From NCBI GenBank assembly GCA_905250025.1, contig CAJNOJ010000011.1, positions 501,287 to 565,286 of the forward strand: a DNA stretch of 64,000 nucleotides. The letters are read 5' to 3'. The notes under the pieces are model-generated. The model did no database searches, was not told the origin of the DNA, and saw nothing but the letters and a program-made list of their open reading frames with translations. This document shows positions 23,393 through 34,850 of this stretch, piece by piece (position 1 is the stretch's first letter; every line of letters begins with the position of its first letter). The translations under genes and the position numbers were made by a program. Source of the DNA: Adineta ricciae. Taxonomy: Eukaryota; Rotifera; Eurotatoria; Adinetida; Adinetidae.

Positions 23393-23403
23393 ACCTTTTT
23401 CAG
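23393..23403 (+). promoter_or_regulatory. Candidate trans-splice acceptor before PDSS2
   Basis: ACCTTTTTCAG sits between the PUF60 polyA signal and ATG 23425. No donor lies upstream within the gap, as expected for an outron. Confidence 0.35.
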
Positions 23404-23424
23404 ATTGGAATTGTACACAGAACA

Positions 23425-24728
23425 GTAATGAGATTATCTCCGGTAGTTCGTTTTCTCTCATCAAATGGATTTTACGTTCATATAAAAAATACAACACCGA
23501 ATTGGCAACCATTGTTGAGCGAAGGAGAGAAAATCATTGGTTATCCATCATCCTTACGTTCATTAGTCAATCTCAAGTATCTTTTCAATGAAGAAGTATC
23601 AACATTAATTGGATATTTGAGGAAATTAGTGGGTACGCAGCATCCTTTACTGAAACTTGCAACGAATATGTTAGAAAGTCCGCCAAAAGCAGCACATTCA
23701 AGATCTGTTTTGTTGTTATTGATCTCGAAAGCAGCGGGAATTCCGCAGAAGAATTACCAAGAAGATATGATTAAGCATGGAATTCACGAACATCAGAGAC
23801 AACTAGCTGAATTAATTGAAATGAGTGAGAAGTAATTTAATATGATCTATGGGTGTTGATATGTCGTTCATTTTTAGTTCATTTGGGAATTCTTGGACAT
23901 CGAGGTAGGAAGAACGATCTCCATTCATGTGTATACAAGCTTCTTATTTTGTAGGTATTGTAGACTTAAAAGAAAATCAATCGGATTTAGAACAAGGAAA
24001 CAAAATCGCTGTATTGGGTGGCGATTATCTTTTGTCTCAAGCTTGTGGTAAGCTAGCTGAATTTCGAAAACCAAAGGTATGAAATGAAGAAGTAAAGATT
24101 TTGACTATTGGCATGTTTCTTTCAGGTCGTTGAGACGATTGGTAATGCAATTGCTGAATTATGCAAAGCAGATTTTTATTTAAAAGAGAAACAATCACTT
24201 TCATCAATAACAGAATGGTATCAACTAACTGCATTGTAATCACTGTTATTCAATTGATTTCAATATTCAAACATTGTACATGCATTTTGTTCTAGATCCG
24301 TAGCAAATCTCGTCGCATCCGGTTGCCGTGCTTCTCTTCAATTAGTCGACCACGCGCCTTCTTTTCAAGATCAAGCCTATTATTTGTGCCGTCATATCAT
24401 ATTCTCTTGTATTATGTATAACGAGATCTCGCAATACTCATCGGTGTTTTCGAAAGATGCACCGTCGTTAACATTGTACGGGACTGTACCAATCAATCGT
24501 TCGTTTCCGTATTCTCTGATGACGAAATCGAATGATGAAACAGTTACTTTCGAACAATTGAACAACGACAAATTACTCGATGATTGTCGTGAGCAGTGTT
24601 TCAAAGAAAGCAGCAAAGCATTGACACTACTCGAAGCAAATTTCGATCAGAAATCTTCAGCTACCGCTCTTCTACGCTCGATCATTCAACGTATACAAGA
24701 GGGTCTTTCTTCAAAAACAGTCATTTAA
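23425..24728 (+). CDS. PDSS2: Decaprenyl diphosphate synthase subunit 2 (ubiquinone side chain)
   Basis: Five exons (23425-23824, 23878-23904, 23955-24076, 24126-24235, 24296-24728) give 363 aa; human PDSS2 has 399. Matches include EGEKIIGYPSSLRSLVNL (family: EAEKIVGYPTSFMSL), RKLVGTQHPLL (identical to human), LLLLISKAAG, a short IHLGILGHRG segment, NKIAVLGGDYLLSQACG and SVANLVASGCRASLQLV. PDSS2 pairs with PDSS1 in mitochondria to build the isoprenoid tail of coenzyme Q. As in the family, the aspartate-rich motifs of catalytic prenyl synthases are absent, consistent with a regulatory subunit. I chose ATG 23425 because it opens an Arg/Ser-rich mitochondrial-type presequence (MRLSPVVRFLSSNGFYV) and lies after a splice acceptor. 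The in-frame ATG at 23353 lies in the predicted PUF60 3' UTR. Confidence 0.92.
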
Positions 24729-25639
24729 TTTTGTGTGTTTTGAATTATTTAGTTTACAACGAAAATACATGAGTTTCTCACGAGGAAATACCAGAACGTG
24801 CACAACTTTTAAACAGTTGATGACATGTCTTTGTGTTCTGTTGCGCATAGGGACTATTCATCGCGAAATCTCATTATTGCAATTGTCGAAGCTAAAATTT
24901 GCTCCTCGGGAATGTTAATTTGATTTTTAATTCGAAGACAATTTCGATTTGAATACACAATGTCGATTTCCTTGTGCAAATGAAATTATCTACTGAAATG
25001 AGCTATTGTTTTTCGGCAAATCTATTTTTAAACATGAGAAAACAGTCTAATATTGCTTGAACAACTGTGTTCGTCTTTCAAGGTCAAAATTGATTAATAA
25101 CGAAACAATCCGGCGTATTAAATTTCTTGTTACAATCTTTTTTTTTCACGAAGAGAAGAAAATCGAAAATGATACTTCTGATATGTTCGGTACTCAATCA
25201 CACTGAACAGGTGAAAAAAGAAATGTGGTTATGTCATCCGGTAATCGAAAGAAGAAAAGGAAGGAGAGAATGTAAGCAAAAAGAAAACAAATGAATAACA
25301 TCTCGTTCTCCTTTTTCATCTGTTATCGGACACAAGCCAATTTTCAAGAATAAAGGAGTATTGAATGCTAATCGACAAGAACAAGAGAACATTCGATTTC
25401 TTTTTCTTTTTTCAACATTGTATTTATGATAAAAGACATGAGATGGAAGCGATATTAAGTCTTTGAAAATGATTGTTTTTTAAGAACATATGAAAAGGTA
25501 TCATAAATCATTCTTCTGATTCGATTACTTTCGTTTATGCAATCGTTTATTTAATATATCAAAATTGCTTTTTTTTCTTCTTCTTCTTCTTCTTTTCGCT
25601 CTTTGTACTCATAGACCTGGATAGTTCATTATCAACAAA
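24729..25639. other. Intergenic region, PDSS2 to tetraspan gene
   Basis: 911 bp of AT-rich sequence without a supported gene. A (TTC)n-type tract at about 25574-25598 precedes the next start by 40 bp. Confidence 0.5.
25574..25598 (+). repeat. (TTC)n simple repeat
   Basis: Several uninterrupted TTC units after a T run. The tract forms a strong polypyrimidine stretch just upstream of the tetraspan gene. Confidence 0.7.
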
Positions 25640-26640
25640 ATGCTGGAAATAAGCCGGATTTATCTCTCAACTGGGGTATTATTAGCTGTTTTAACATTAA
25701 TTTTTCATATGATCGCGGTGGGATATCCACGATGGAAGTAAGTTGTCTTGTAAGAAGTCAAGTGCGTGAATGTAAATACAAACGGAGGGATGATAGACAA
25801 GTAGTTGTTTGTTTTGATTTGGATCACTCTAAAGTAAAAAGAAAGTTTCAAGGATTTCAGACACCTTGGAGGAGATTTTGTTTGATAGAAAGACAAACAT
25901 GTTGAAAATTGTTCTTTAGAATTTATGAACATCGTCGAAATCCAAGTGAAACTCTGTTTGTCGGTTTATTTCATCGTTGTGAAAATCAACTGCTTACGGT
26001 CGTGTCTGATACAAATAAAATCTATTCGATATGCGATGAGAACAAATATTTACCATCGAAGAAAAACATGTCAACAATAATTAATAAACTGAAACCTAAC
26101 GAAGTTCAACGTTTATGTAACATCGCTGGAAATCCCTATCGATGCGATTACTCGTCGGTCAATAAAGGTCTTATCTCGAGTACAATCATCACAGCGTGTT
26201 CGATTAGTTTCGCAATTATTTTAATCTATTCACATTTACTTCTTAATCAGTTTAAATACAAGACGCATTTGGTGATTGCGATGACTACGATTCTTTTCTT
26301 ATTTCTTGCATTTATTTTTCTTCTAATAACATTGATTTTACTCGGTTCAACAATGTCTTATGATTTGTTTGAATATCGTTATAATCTAAACTATCGTTTA
26401 GCTGAACGAAGTAAATATTCTTTGGTTTTAGAAGATTTTTTATTTCTTTGATTATCTTCAGAACAACGAAATCTCACCAATGGATTGGAACAAACCATTC
26501 GACAAACAGTAGCGAGTGATTACGATATCCGTTTAGACTGGTCAGCAGGTTTAGAAATCATTTCATTGGTTCTATCAAGTTTTACCTTAGTTACTCAAAT
26601 ACTTTATGTCTTTTCGACATACCGAAATCGAATCGGCTGA
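25640..26640 (+). CDS. Claudin/PMP22-like four-transmembrane protein
   Basis: Three exons (25640-25737, 25920-26410, 26462-26640) give 255 aa. TM1 is at residues 6-28 (IYLSTGVLLAVLTLIFHMIA). A large first extracellular loop contains LFVGLFHRC, a variant of the W-GLW-C-C signature, and later cysteines at YSICDEN and RLCN. TM2 (SSTIITACSISFAIILIYSH), TM3 (AMTTILFLFLAFIFLLI) and TM4 (GLEIISLVLSSFTLVTQILY) follow, with a very short cytoplasmic tail. Topology and loop-1 cysteines fit the PMP22/EMP/claudin superfamily, whose members build or regulate epithelial junctions. No specific orthologue is recognisable, and the key tryptophan of GLW is replaced by Phe. Confidence 0.7.
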
Positions 26641-26745
26641 AGACAATGATTTTTTTTAAAATTTTTTAAACTTTTATTTGTATTCTTTCACATTAGTCTC
26701 TCTCTTTTTCTCAATAGAATATATATATATATAGATTCGTTATAT

Positions 26746-28743
26746 TTAATTTCCTTGAAGACGATGAAGTACGGCTGCATCGGGTTTCCATACGCCTGCA
26801 TATGATTTCGCTGATCGATTATCTAAATGAGATGGTGTGTTTGTTGAGAGTCCGAGATATTTTTTATTGTTACCATCTTTTGTCTTGCTCATAGTGGATG
26901 ATTTTTGTGAATTGTTATCTTGGCGACGCTCGTTTTCCTTCTGGGAATCCACATTCGAGATCGAACCATCCGAAGTTTCTTTTCAAAATGAAAAAAAGAT
27001 CATTCGTTCAATGAAGATAAGAACAATGAGTGTATTTACTGTTGTTGTTGTTGTCGTCATTTGTTTGTTGCGAACGTTTACCATACGATGTTTGTTTGAC
27101 GATTAATTTTAAGGCATTTTCTAAGCGGGATTGTTTGGTTTGTAATTCCTCGATTTGTTTCTTGGATTCTTCTTCTTGACGTGTTAATTTATTCTGTAAA
27201 TCTCGAATTCGTCGTGCTTTCGCATCGTCATCATCTTCGTTCATTGAAAGATAGTTTGTTTCTTTGCGTCGATTGTCTGCGCGATCGTAATCGTCATCGT
27301 TGATTTGGATTGAATCGAAATGTGGAGGCGTTCGTCCGACCGGCGCTGTTTTCGAAGCTTTCTTCATATCATTCTGCGACGGTGTCTGAGGTCGCGGAGA
27401 ATCTTCATCGAGGTGAATCGTTTCGATTTGCTCTTCATGATCGTCTTTATGTTGGAGGTCGTTGGAGAAATCATTTCGGTTTTGTGAGGTAATGGCTTCT
27501 AATGATTCACGTGGACTTTGACTATAATTTGGATAGGAGAGTTGGTAGGTTGTTGCATTGACCAATGGTAAAGTTGATTGTTTTTTCAAGGCAGACGCGA
27601 TTAATGCATCATCTTGGGATTCCTCGTGAATGGGTTGTAAAGAACGATTGAGAGTATCTTTAATATACTTTTTCGATGCTTGTTTTTCTTCTTTCTTTTG
27701 CCTAGAATGAAGAGGATTGATAAGTAGAGCGATGTTCAGTTCAATTTACTTTTCAACAAAATTAGTCAAAGAATCGAGATCAACCGGTTGTTGAGAATTA
27801 TTCGATATACGTTCAGATTCTTTCAAACCTCGAAGTGCAGAATTAATCATCGTACGTGCTTGTTCTTTTTCTATATAAATGCAACCAAAACACTTCAAAT
27901 CAATCATGAACAACAAGACATGCCGATTTACCGGTTGGAGTAGCTGATATAAGCCATGATTGTACATCTTCTAGATTACTTGTGCCAAGTAGTTGACAAA
28001 GAACTTGTAACATCTAGTTTGTAACAAGAATGTTCTTGTAAAATTGAATATCAACAAAGGAATGAACATGTGCCTTACCCACATTTCTCTTTCATTTTCC
28101 GGTACATGAAATAGCATATCGGAATATGCGGTAGAATGTTTGGAGCCTGTTCGTCCTCGTGATTTGGCAGTTCCTTCGTTGAATCGGCCGGTTCGAGTTG
28201 AATAGTGTGCACCAGAACGTGAAGCGTGTTGAGAATTAGCGGTCGCTGTTTGTTTAGCATGATGTTTTCGATCATCTTTTTCTAATCCAAGTCCACTTGC
28301 ACTGGCTAGCGAAGCCAATTCTCGTTTCCAGTTATCAGTATCATGAACTGTTAGAGATTTTCATATCGAAAAAAGAAGTTCAAGTATATCAATCGACTTT
28401 ACCGATGCCTTGTGTGTGCCAAAAGCCCATTGGAGGAACGACTCGTTCTACGCGACGTGATGAATCCAGAGTCGGTAGATTTGCTCGATTGAAACTAAGC
28501 GAACTAGTAGATGCAGAACGGATCAGAGCTGGATCATCATTTACATTACAAATCAATGCGCCATTAAGACCTAAGATAAGAATTCTTGTAGAACAAATGT
28601 TTTTTTTTCTCGAAACCTATCCCAATACCTTCAATATGTCGAACACGCTTCGGATTCGCCGTGTTGCGTGCAAAGAACATATTGGACGAAAGTTGTCCAA
28701 AACGCGAACCACTACGCGATTGTGTTTCGTCGAAGAGTGCCAT
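26746..28743 (-). CDS. TBATA: TBATA (SPATIAL) family protein
   Basis: Read from 28743 leftward through seven or so small-intron exons. The first exon has FGQLSSNMFFARNTANPKRV followed by RHIEGLNGALICNVNDD, matching FGRLS..SFFSRH...VTHIQDLTG in human TBATA. The third has TDNWKRELASLA and GAHYSTRTGRFNEGTAKSRG, matching KELKELASRVAFL and GAKYSAETGRLIPAS. The next exons (ENEREMW, LQVLCQLLGTSNLEDVQSWL, EKEQARTMINSALRGL) match the helical block QELLVLELLCRIL..DLLSAIQFWL. The rest is a long disordered, acidic and coiled-coil C-terminal part. TBATA is known from vertebrate thymus, brain and testis and has been linked to cilia and cell growth; its molecular function is not settled. Exon edges near 27932 are certain to within a base. 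Confidence 0.85.
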
Positions 28744-29947
28744 ATCTGCCACAAAGCAGTCAATAATCAAATGACAAATCAATCTTTATGTACGTACGAT
28801 TAAAGCTGATTGAAAAAGGAGAGAGTAGATTCTTTCAAATGTTCTACTTGCTGTTGTAGACGATGTAAACGAAATGCCAGATAGACGACGTAACGATTCT
28901 TTTTTTTTTCAAAAGAAAAATTGTGTATGTCAACAAAACAAATCTAGAAAAGAAATCGAAACAATTATCAAAAGAACATAACAACGCACACATTAGCATG
29001 CTTCTATCACTTAAACCTTTCGCATTGAAATTCAACAGAGAAAACTCATTGATAAAGACCTGACATGACGTCTTTTTTCATGCACCTATCTCAACATTCA
29101 ATTAAACTCTTCCACATGGAAAGCAGAAAACATTGAACTAAAGATATTCAGTCATTCACACGCATTCTCTCCCTCACTTTTTTAACGACAGAGCAAATGC
29201 ACTCGATACAGGAGAGCATTTGAAAGTTTGTTGTTATTTTTTTAAATTGTTCGACGTCTATTTACCTACCAACATCTCATAGCAACATTACCAGCGTTCT
29301 GTCTCTTTTACAAATTCTACCATTTTTTGAAAACTTAAAAAAAATAGAAAAACAAGTCTTTTGAAACTATGTATATATCTATATAGACAAACATGTTTCT
29401 TTTTCTATTGGAAATGATTGATAAAAGTTCACGTCAGAATTGATTGATTTAGCTTGAATGAATGTATTATACACGTGTCCAGGATGTCTTCCGGGAGAAA
29501 AGTATCTTAATGGCAAGAGAGGAAACTGATTTCGCTGCTAGGAATTTTCAATTGGACGTCTCCAGGTATTTGAAATCAGTTGATAAGATATGCATTTCGT
29601 CTCCAGATGCAAGATATAATTACTGAAGGAGAAGAGATGTTTTCAATCTGTCATCTTTTTCTTCTTCTTTTATATTTTACTTGAAGCTAGTCTCGACTGG
29701 ATTAACAAGTAGTGCGTAATAATAGAGTTTTGTCGATTGGAAAAAGCAGAAGAGAGAAGAAAAGAGGAAGAAGAGAGCATTTACTACAGGAACGAGCAAA
29801 TCATCAACGACCGTGCTTGTCAATTTCGGTATGCGACCGATTTACATACGGAAAAGATAAATCCTTAGAGATTTTCTCAGTTTTTCTCTCTTCTCGAACA
29901 TTTGTTCTTTTTGCTGTCTTTTGTTCAGTCTAAATCAGACTAATATT
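28744..29947. other. Divergent intergenic region, TBATA to Cys-loop receptor
   Basis: 1.2 kb between two divergent genes, so it should include both promoters. It holds a purine-rich GAAGA tract at about 29745-29780 and no supported reading frame. Confidence 0.5.
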
Positions 29948-31665
29948 ATGACTTATTCAGCTGCTTTATTCAATGTTTTTCAAGCATTTGTCATTATCAT
30001 CGTAAATTTTTCGATCCTAATCTCCTATGTAAATACCAATGAAGTGGAACTTCGAACGCTATTATTTAAAGAACGAGCATATGATACCAAAGTGTGTCCG
30101 GAAAAAGGCATTACCAAAGTTCATACGAATCTAATCTTTCTTCAAATTGAAAGTGTCGATGAGAAAGCACAGGTTTGCTCTGTTTATTTCGCTTTTCTAT
30201 CGAGCTCTTCTCTTTGTGCAGGTAGTCACGAGCAACATTCAATTAACTTGCGCTTGGTGCGATCCGTATATGACATGGAATGTCAGTCGTTTCAATATCT
30301 CGGAATTATCTGTTGGATCCGATCAGTTATGGACGCCGGATGTTGTTGTTGTCAATTCTGCTGATGAGAAGTATTCACGAAATCGAGAACATTATGCTTT
30401 ACTTCTGCGACATGATGGTAAGCGATCCTTTCAAGTATGAGCTCTTCAACTACTTGAAAAAAGAAAGTTTTCTTTTAGTTTCATGATATTTCTATCTGAT
30501 TTTTTTTATCTAGGCTATGTTCGATTTATGTTTCAAGATTTATGGAAGACGATATGTAAAGTTCGTGCAACTTATTTCCCATTTGATCGGCAAGTGTGTA
30601 CAATAATTATTCGGAGTGGCTCTCATGATAGTCATACAATAAAATTTATTCAACGACGTCCAATTGAAACTCATTCATTTATCCGAGGCGAATGGGAGTT
30701 GGAAGCATCGTACACAGAAATCAGCGACGAACGCGTCTCAGACTTCGATCACGTCGATTACAGTCTCGTACGGTTTACGTTAGTCTTAAAACGCAACCAT
30801 GTCTATTATCTAATTAAAATCATTCTCCCGTTTACACTCGTTTCCTTCGTCACACTGTTCACATTTTTACTACCACCACAGACAGGTGAAAAGCTAACAT
30901 TGAATGTAACAATTCTCTTATCGCTGGTGATTTATCTTCAACTATTAACCGAATATATTCCGAAATCAGATGACGAAACACCGATATTAACATTATTTTG
31001 TAATGCAAATTTCTTCCTCGTCTTTCTCTCTTGTATTATGACGGTTTATGTACTTTATCTATATCATCAACCATCGACATCGAATATCGCCTGTGTGCCA
31101 TCACATATGAAAATAGTCTTGTTGGATTATCTAAGCCCGTTAGTTTACTGTAATGCGAATAAGCAATCGAACCAATGTCAAACTGTTGAAGACAATGTGG
31201 AAGAAGCACGACCAAGACGTTTGAGTAGTATTGAAAAACGTATGTGCCATTTATTCACTCTCACAACACCAGTTCGAACAGTTAATCAACAAGTAAGGAA
31301 GAATTCGATCGTCTCTCGTTTCCCTGGAACATTTGTGCTTTTTTTAGGCAATCGAATTATTGAAATTACTACATCAAATCAAGTTTCATATACGTACACA
31401 ATGGCTAATCCCATTAAACATTCTTGATGAATGTGAAACAAGCACTGATCTATCAAAATTCGATAATCAACGTCGTTTAGACGAATGGCAGCATGTGGCA
31501 TTAGTACTTGATCGAATGTTCTTTATCTTATTTAGTATAGCGATGCCGTGTACAGCACTGATTTTTATCTCTGCACATACAGCAACAAGAAATAACTTTC
31601 ATGGAAACTTTAGTAACTTCAAAATGGACGCTAAATGTGATCATTATCCACCAAAACTACCATAA
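29948..31665 (+). CDS. Nicotinic-type Cys-loop ligand-gated ion channel subunit
   Basis: Four exons (29948-30172, 30222-30417, 30514-31292, 31348-31665) give 505 aa. A hydrophobic signal peptide occupies about residues 1-30. The extracellular domain contains the conserved LWTPDVVVVNS strand, VRFMFQ, and the Cys-loop C-x13-C within CKVRATYFPFDRQVC. Four membrane helices follow: M1 at YYLIKIILPFTLVSFVTLFT, M2 at GEKLTLNVTILLSLVIYLQL, then M3 and a C-terminal M4 (HVALVLDRMFFILFSIAMPC). The glutamate before the M2 lysine (GEK) is the cation-selective type. Loop C lacks the vicinal cysteine pair of alpha subunits, so the subunit is non-alpha or responds to a different ligand. It would act in the plasma membrane as part of a pentamer. 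Confidence 0.9.
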
Positions 31666-33252
31666 GAAACGCAAAAAGATACTTTTTCGATAAGCTATTT
31701 TGAAATTAGTCTTAATAAATATTTCATCTCAAAGAATCGTGGTTAGTCAAGTAAAGACTCCAATGCCATTGGCATTTCTCCCTGTGAACGTCTTAACAAA
31801 AGGAGAGAGAGAGAGAGAGAGAGAAGCAAAAAATTCAAATGCGATATCAAATTTCCTCATCAAACTAACCTTCTGTTGCTTTTTCATCAATAGTGAGTGA
31901 ATTTCTCAATCATACCGAACAATTCGCCATTGTTGATAATTATCAATGGTCTATATACACACGCATCTATTTGTAGCCATGCAGAAAATGATAGAAACAG
32001 AAATATCAATGAATGCAAAGAAAGAAAATGCATTTCTTGATTAACACTATGTTTACATAATTGCAATTGAATTCGATTTCTATTTTCTCCACAGTCGAAT
32101 TTCGGAATGTGTCTGATAAACACGGTAAGTGTTTTCATCACTCGTTCTCATTCACGAGACTTTTAGGACATTGAGTAGAAGTCGAACTTTGAATGAAGTT
32201 CTGGTTCGTATGACGGATCAAAAGCGAGATTTGTTGATATTAACTTGATTTTTTTCTCTTGTTACTAACATTTCTCAGTCAATTATCTGCATTATCGTTA
32301 AGATATACAAAGACGAAGAAAGAAGTCTAATCTGGATTTGATTGTTGCATGCATATCTAAGGTCATTGTTTCTCTCGGAGTCGCATCTCTATGACGTATA
32401 TTTAGTATGAATAATATATTCTAATAAAAAAACGACATTCGACAACAACCAGATGTTTGTTGATTTATCCGACTGGTATTATTCTTAGCCAAAATAGAAC
32501 AAAATCGATGAATGATGATTAAATAACTAACGTTTTAACAGTGCGTCTCTATTTCTCGGCTGTATAGATATCTTCGAGATGTTAACATGAGTACTCTTCT
32601 GTCTTCAGAGATGCAGATATCAGTCCGCTTCGCGACAAGACGATTCGTTGTAAAGTAAATCAGTTCATAGTGGATAGAATTTCTCTTTTGATTCTTGTTG
32701 ATCCCCAGAGCGTAAGCAAATGGCTATTTTTATTCATGTTTTCAAATCTTTTGTTTCTTTCTACATTCGAAGACAAATCATTTGCTCCATCAGTAGTGAC
32801 AGCTTAAAGAAAAGATGATTAGATTTTCTTGCATTTATTACTATTTCCATTTAATGAAATAAAGAGAAGTAAGTTTTGATGAATTGTTTCTTCCAAGCAC
32901 GTAATCAGTTGCAGTGGACGAGCTCGCATCCTGTGTATCAATGAGGAGGAACCAAAGTGCTGAAAATGATATCTATATCAACCGGCGTGAGAGGAGAAAT
33001 TCTCTAGAGAACATCTCTGCTTGAATAATGATTTGAGAGAAAAAATTTTACTCGAACGAATGATTCCGGTCGATGTTCATTCATTTGCTAAACAATCCAC
33101 AGAGTGATTTCACATCCGCCATCGATCCTACGCATTTCTTGTTCTTTTATTATATATGAATTAGTTACTATTATATTCGATATTTTCCGTCAATGACATT
33201 TGTTAGTACTAATCTTCACATTTCTAGATTGACCTGACTCCTTTCGTACATC
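31666..33252. other. Intergenic region, Cys-loop receptor to GPCR
   Basis: 1.6 kb, AT-rich, without a supported gene on either strand. It includes the 3' UTR of the channel gene and a (GA)n run at 31803-31824. Confidence 0.5.
31803..31824. repeat. (GA)n dinucleotide repeat
   Basis: Eleven uninterrupted GA units in the spacer downstream of the Cys-loop channel gene. Confidence 0.8.
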
Positions 33253-34588
33253 ATGAATATTACAAGTATTCACTCGGTTTCTGTTCTGGGAAGCAAATAC
33301 GGCAGTATCAATCAGTCGTCTATCCAAATGTTCGATGATCGCGCAATGCGAATCGAAATCACGGAGTTCATTCGGCAAGTTAATTATTGGCTAATGATCA
33401 TCGAAATGATCATGGTCATCTGTGGCATATTCGGAAATGGTATGGCATTAATCGTCATCAATCGTCGTTCGTTACGTGACACATCATCCAGTGTTTTCAT
33501 AACCTATTTAGCGATATTCGATTCATCTGTTCTAATTGTCCATATTACAAGTTTAATCACATTGCATTCGATTCAGTCGTATATTCTACACTGTTTCTTC
33601 ACGTTTCTCACCGATTTCGTGACATTTTCGAGCGTTTGGATTATGGTAGTAATGACAATCGAGCGTTGCATCGCTGTCCATTCACCATTTTTAGCTAAAC
33701 GTTTTTGTACAGTACAACGTGCGCGGTACTCGATCTATCTTCTTCTTGTTTTCGCATTGGTTGTCTTTTCGATAACTTATCCAGTGATTTATACAATCGA
33801 TGAAGTACAGAATAAATGCGGCGTTCGAGAACAGTATCAAACGATCATTCGGATTATTAAACCAACAGTATTTTATTTTATACCTGATCTGATCTTGCTG
33901 GTCAATTTATTTATTATCTATGAATTATTCATCGCTCGACGACATCGAACGCAAACATTGATCAACCCAGAAAATGCCATACACCAAATCAATGCAGCTT
34001 CATTTAATCGCAAACAACAGCAGCTGACAATTATGTTAGTAACAGTGTCATTAAGTTTCTATCTATTCACCACACCAGCTATAATCGATTATATTCGACA
34101 ACGGAATCCTCCTAATTATCGTGACGTTAAACGATTGAAAATGAGATTCTTACGAACAAATTTGACTGTTCTTTGGCTGCAGATGAGCTCAGCGGTAAGT
34201 TCACATTCGATTCTTTCACCGACTATCTCATTCGTGTACTATATTCTAGACAAACTTCCTATTCTACTGTTTGTCAGGTTCGAAATTTCGTGCCACGTGC
34301 GTTGAGACACTCGACGACGTCTATTATTACATTCGTACAAAATTTGATGAAGATTATCAACGAAAACGCCCACCGAACCGTATGCGTACGAGTTCGAATT
34401 TCGGTTTGGAGATGCGGAATGGGATTTATTATGATCGTCGAGACACACGCCGGTCAACATCGATTCAACAGACTTTTACCTATCCGTTGAGCGCTTCATC
34501 AAAACGAGCTAGTTGCGATACGATGGCCGGTTCGCAATTGAACAGTCGACGCACGTCGAAATGTGTGATTAATGTGCAAGAAACATAA
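33253..34588 (+). CDS. FMRFamide-receptor-like GPCR
   Basis: Two exons (33253-34194, 34250-34588) give 426 aa with seven membrane helices. TM1 contains the GN motif (MVICGIFGNGMALIVINRRS). TM3 ends TIERCIAVHSP, an ERC variant of DRY followed by the typical Pro. TM6 is VSLSFYLFTTPAIIDYI. TM7, restored by splicing at AT|NF, reads NFLFYCLSGSKFR, which is the NxxxY-like end and helix 8 start common to FMRFamide/myosuppressin-type receptors of invertebrates. An N-glycosylation site (NIT at residues 2-4) is present at the outside N-terminus. The cytoplasmic tail is long, Arg/Ser-rich and could be phosphorylated. A neuropeptide ligand is likely by family resemblance but not identifiable. Confidence 0.85.
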
Positions 34589-34850
34589 TATTGAAATTTA
34601 TTGTAAATATACGAAATACGAATGAGAGTGGAAAAGCTTGCTCTCAAATCTACCAAAGATTAATAAAACTAGTGTATAAAAAAAGAACGAAAACAAAGCG
34701 TGAGTTTGCACAAGAGAAAAAGAACAAAATGGAATAATCATTATTTAAAAAAAACCGAAAATCTATACAAAAAAAAACAGATGAAGAGTATCTCAGATCT
34801 ATCTGTACATGGAATGTAGTGAATAATCTGTGCTTTGATTATTTTTGTTC

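Noticed and set aside
28297-28803. 168-codon plus-strand frame
   Set aside because: It is the antisense shadow of the first two TBATA exons, whose minus-strand reading matches a known family.
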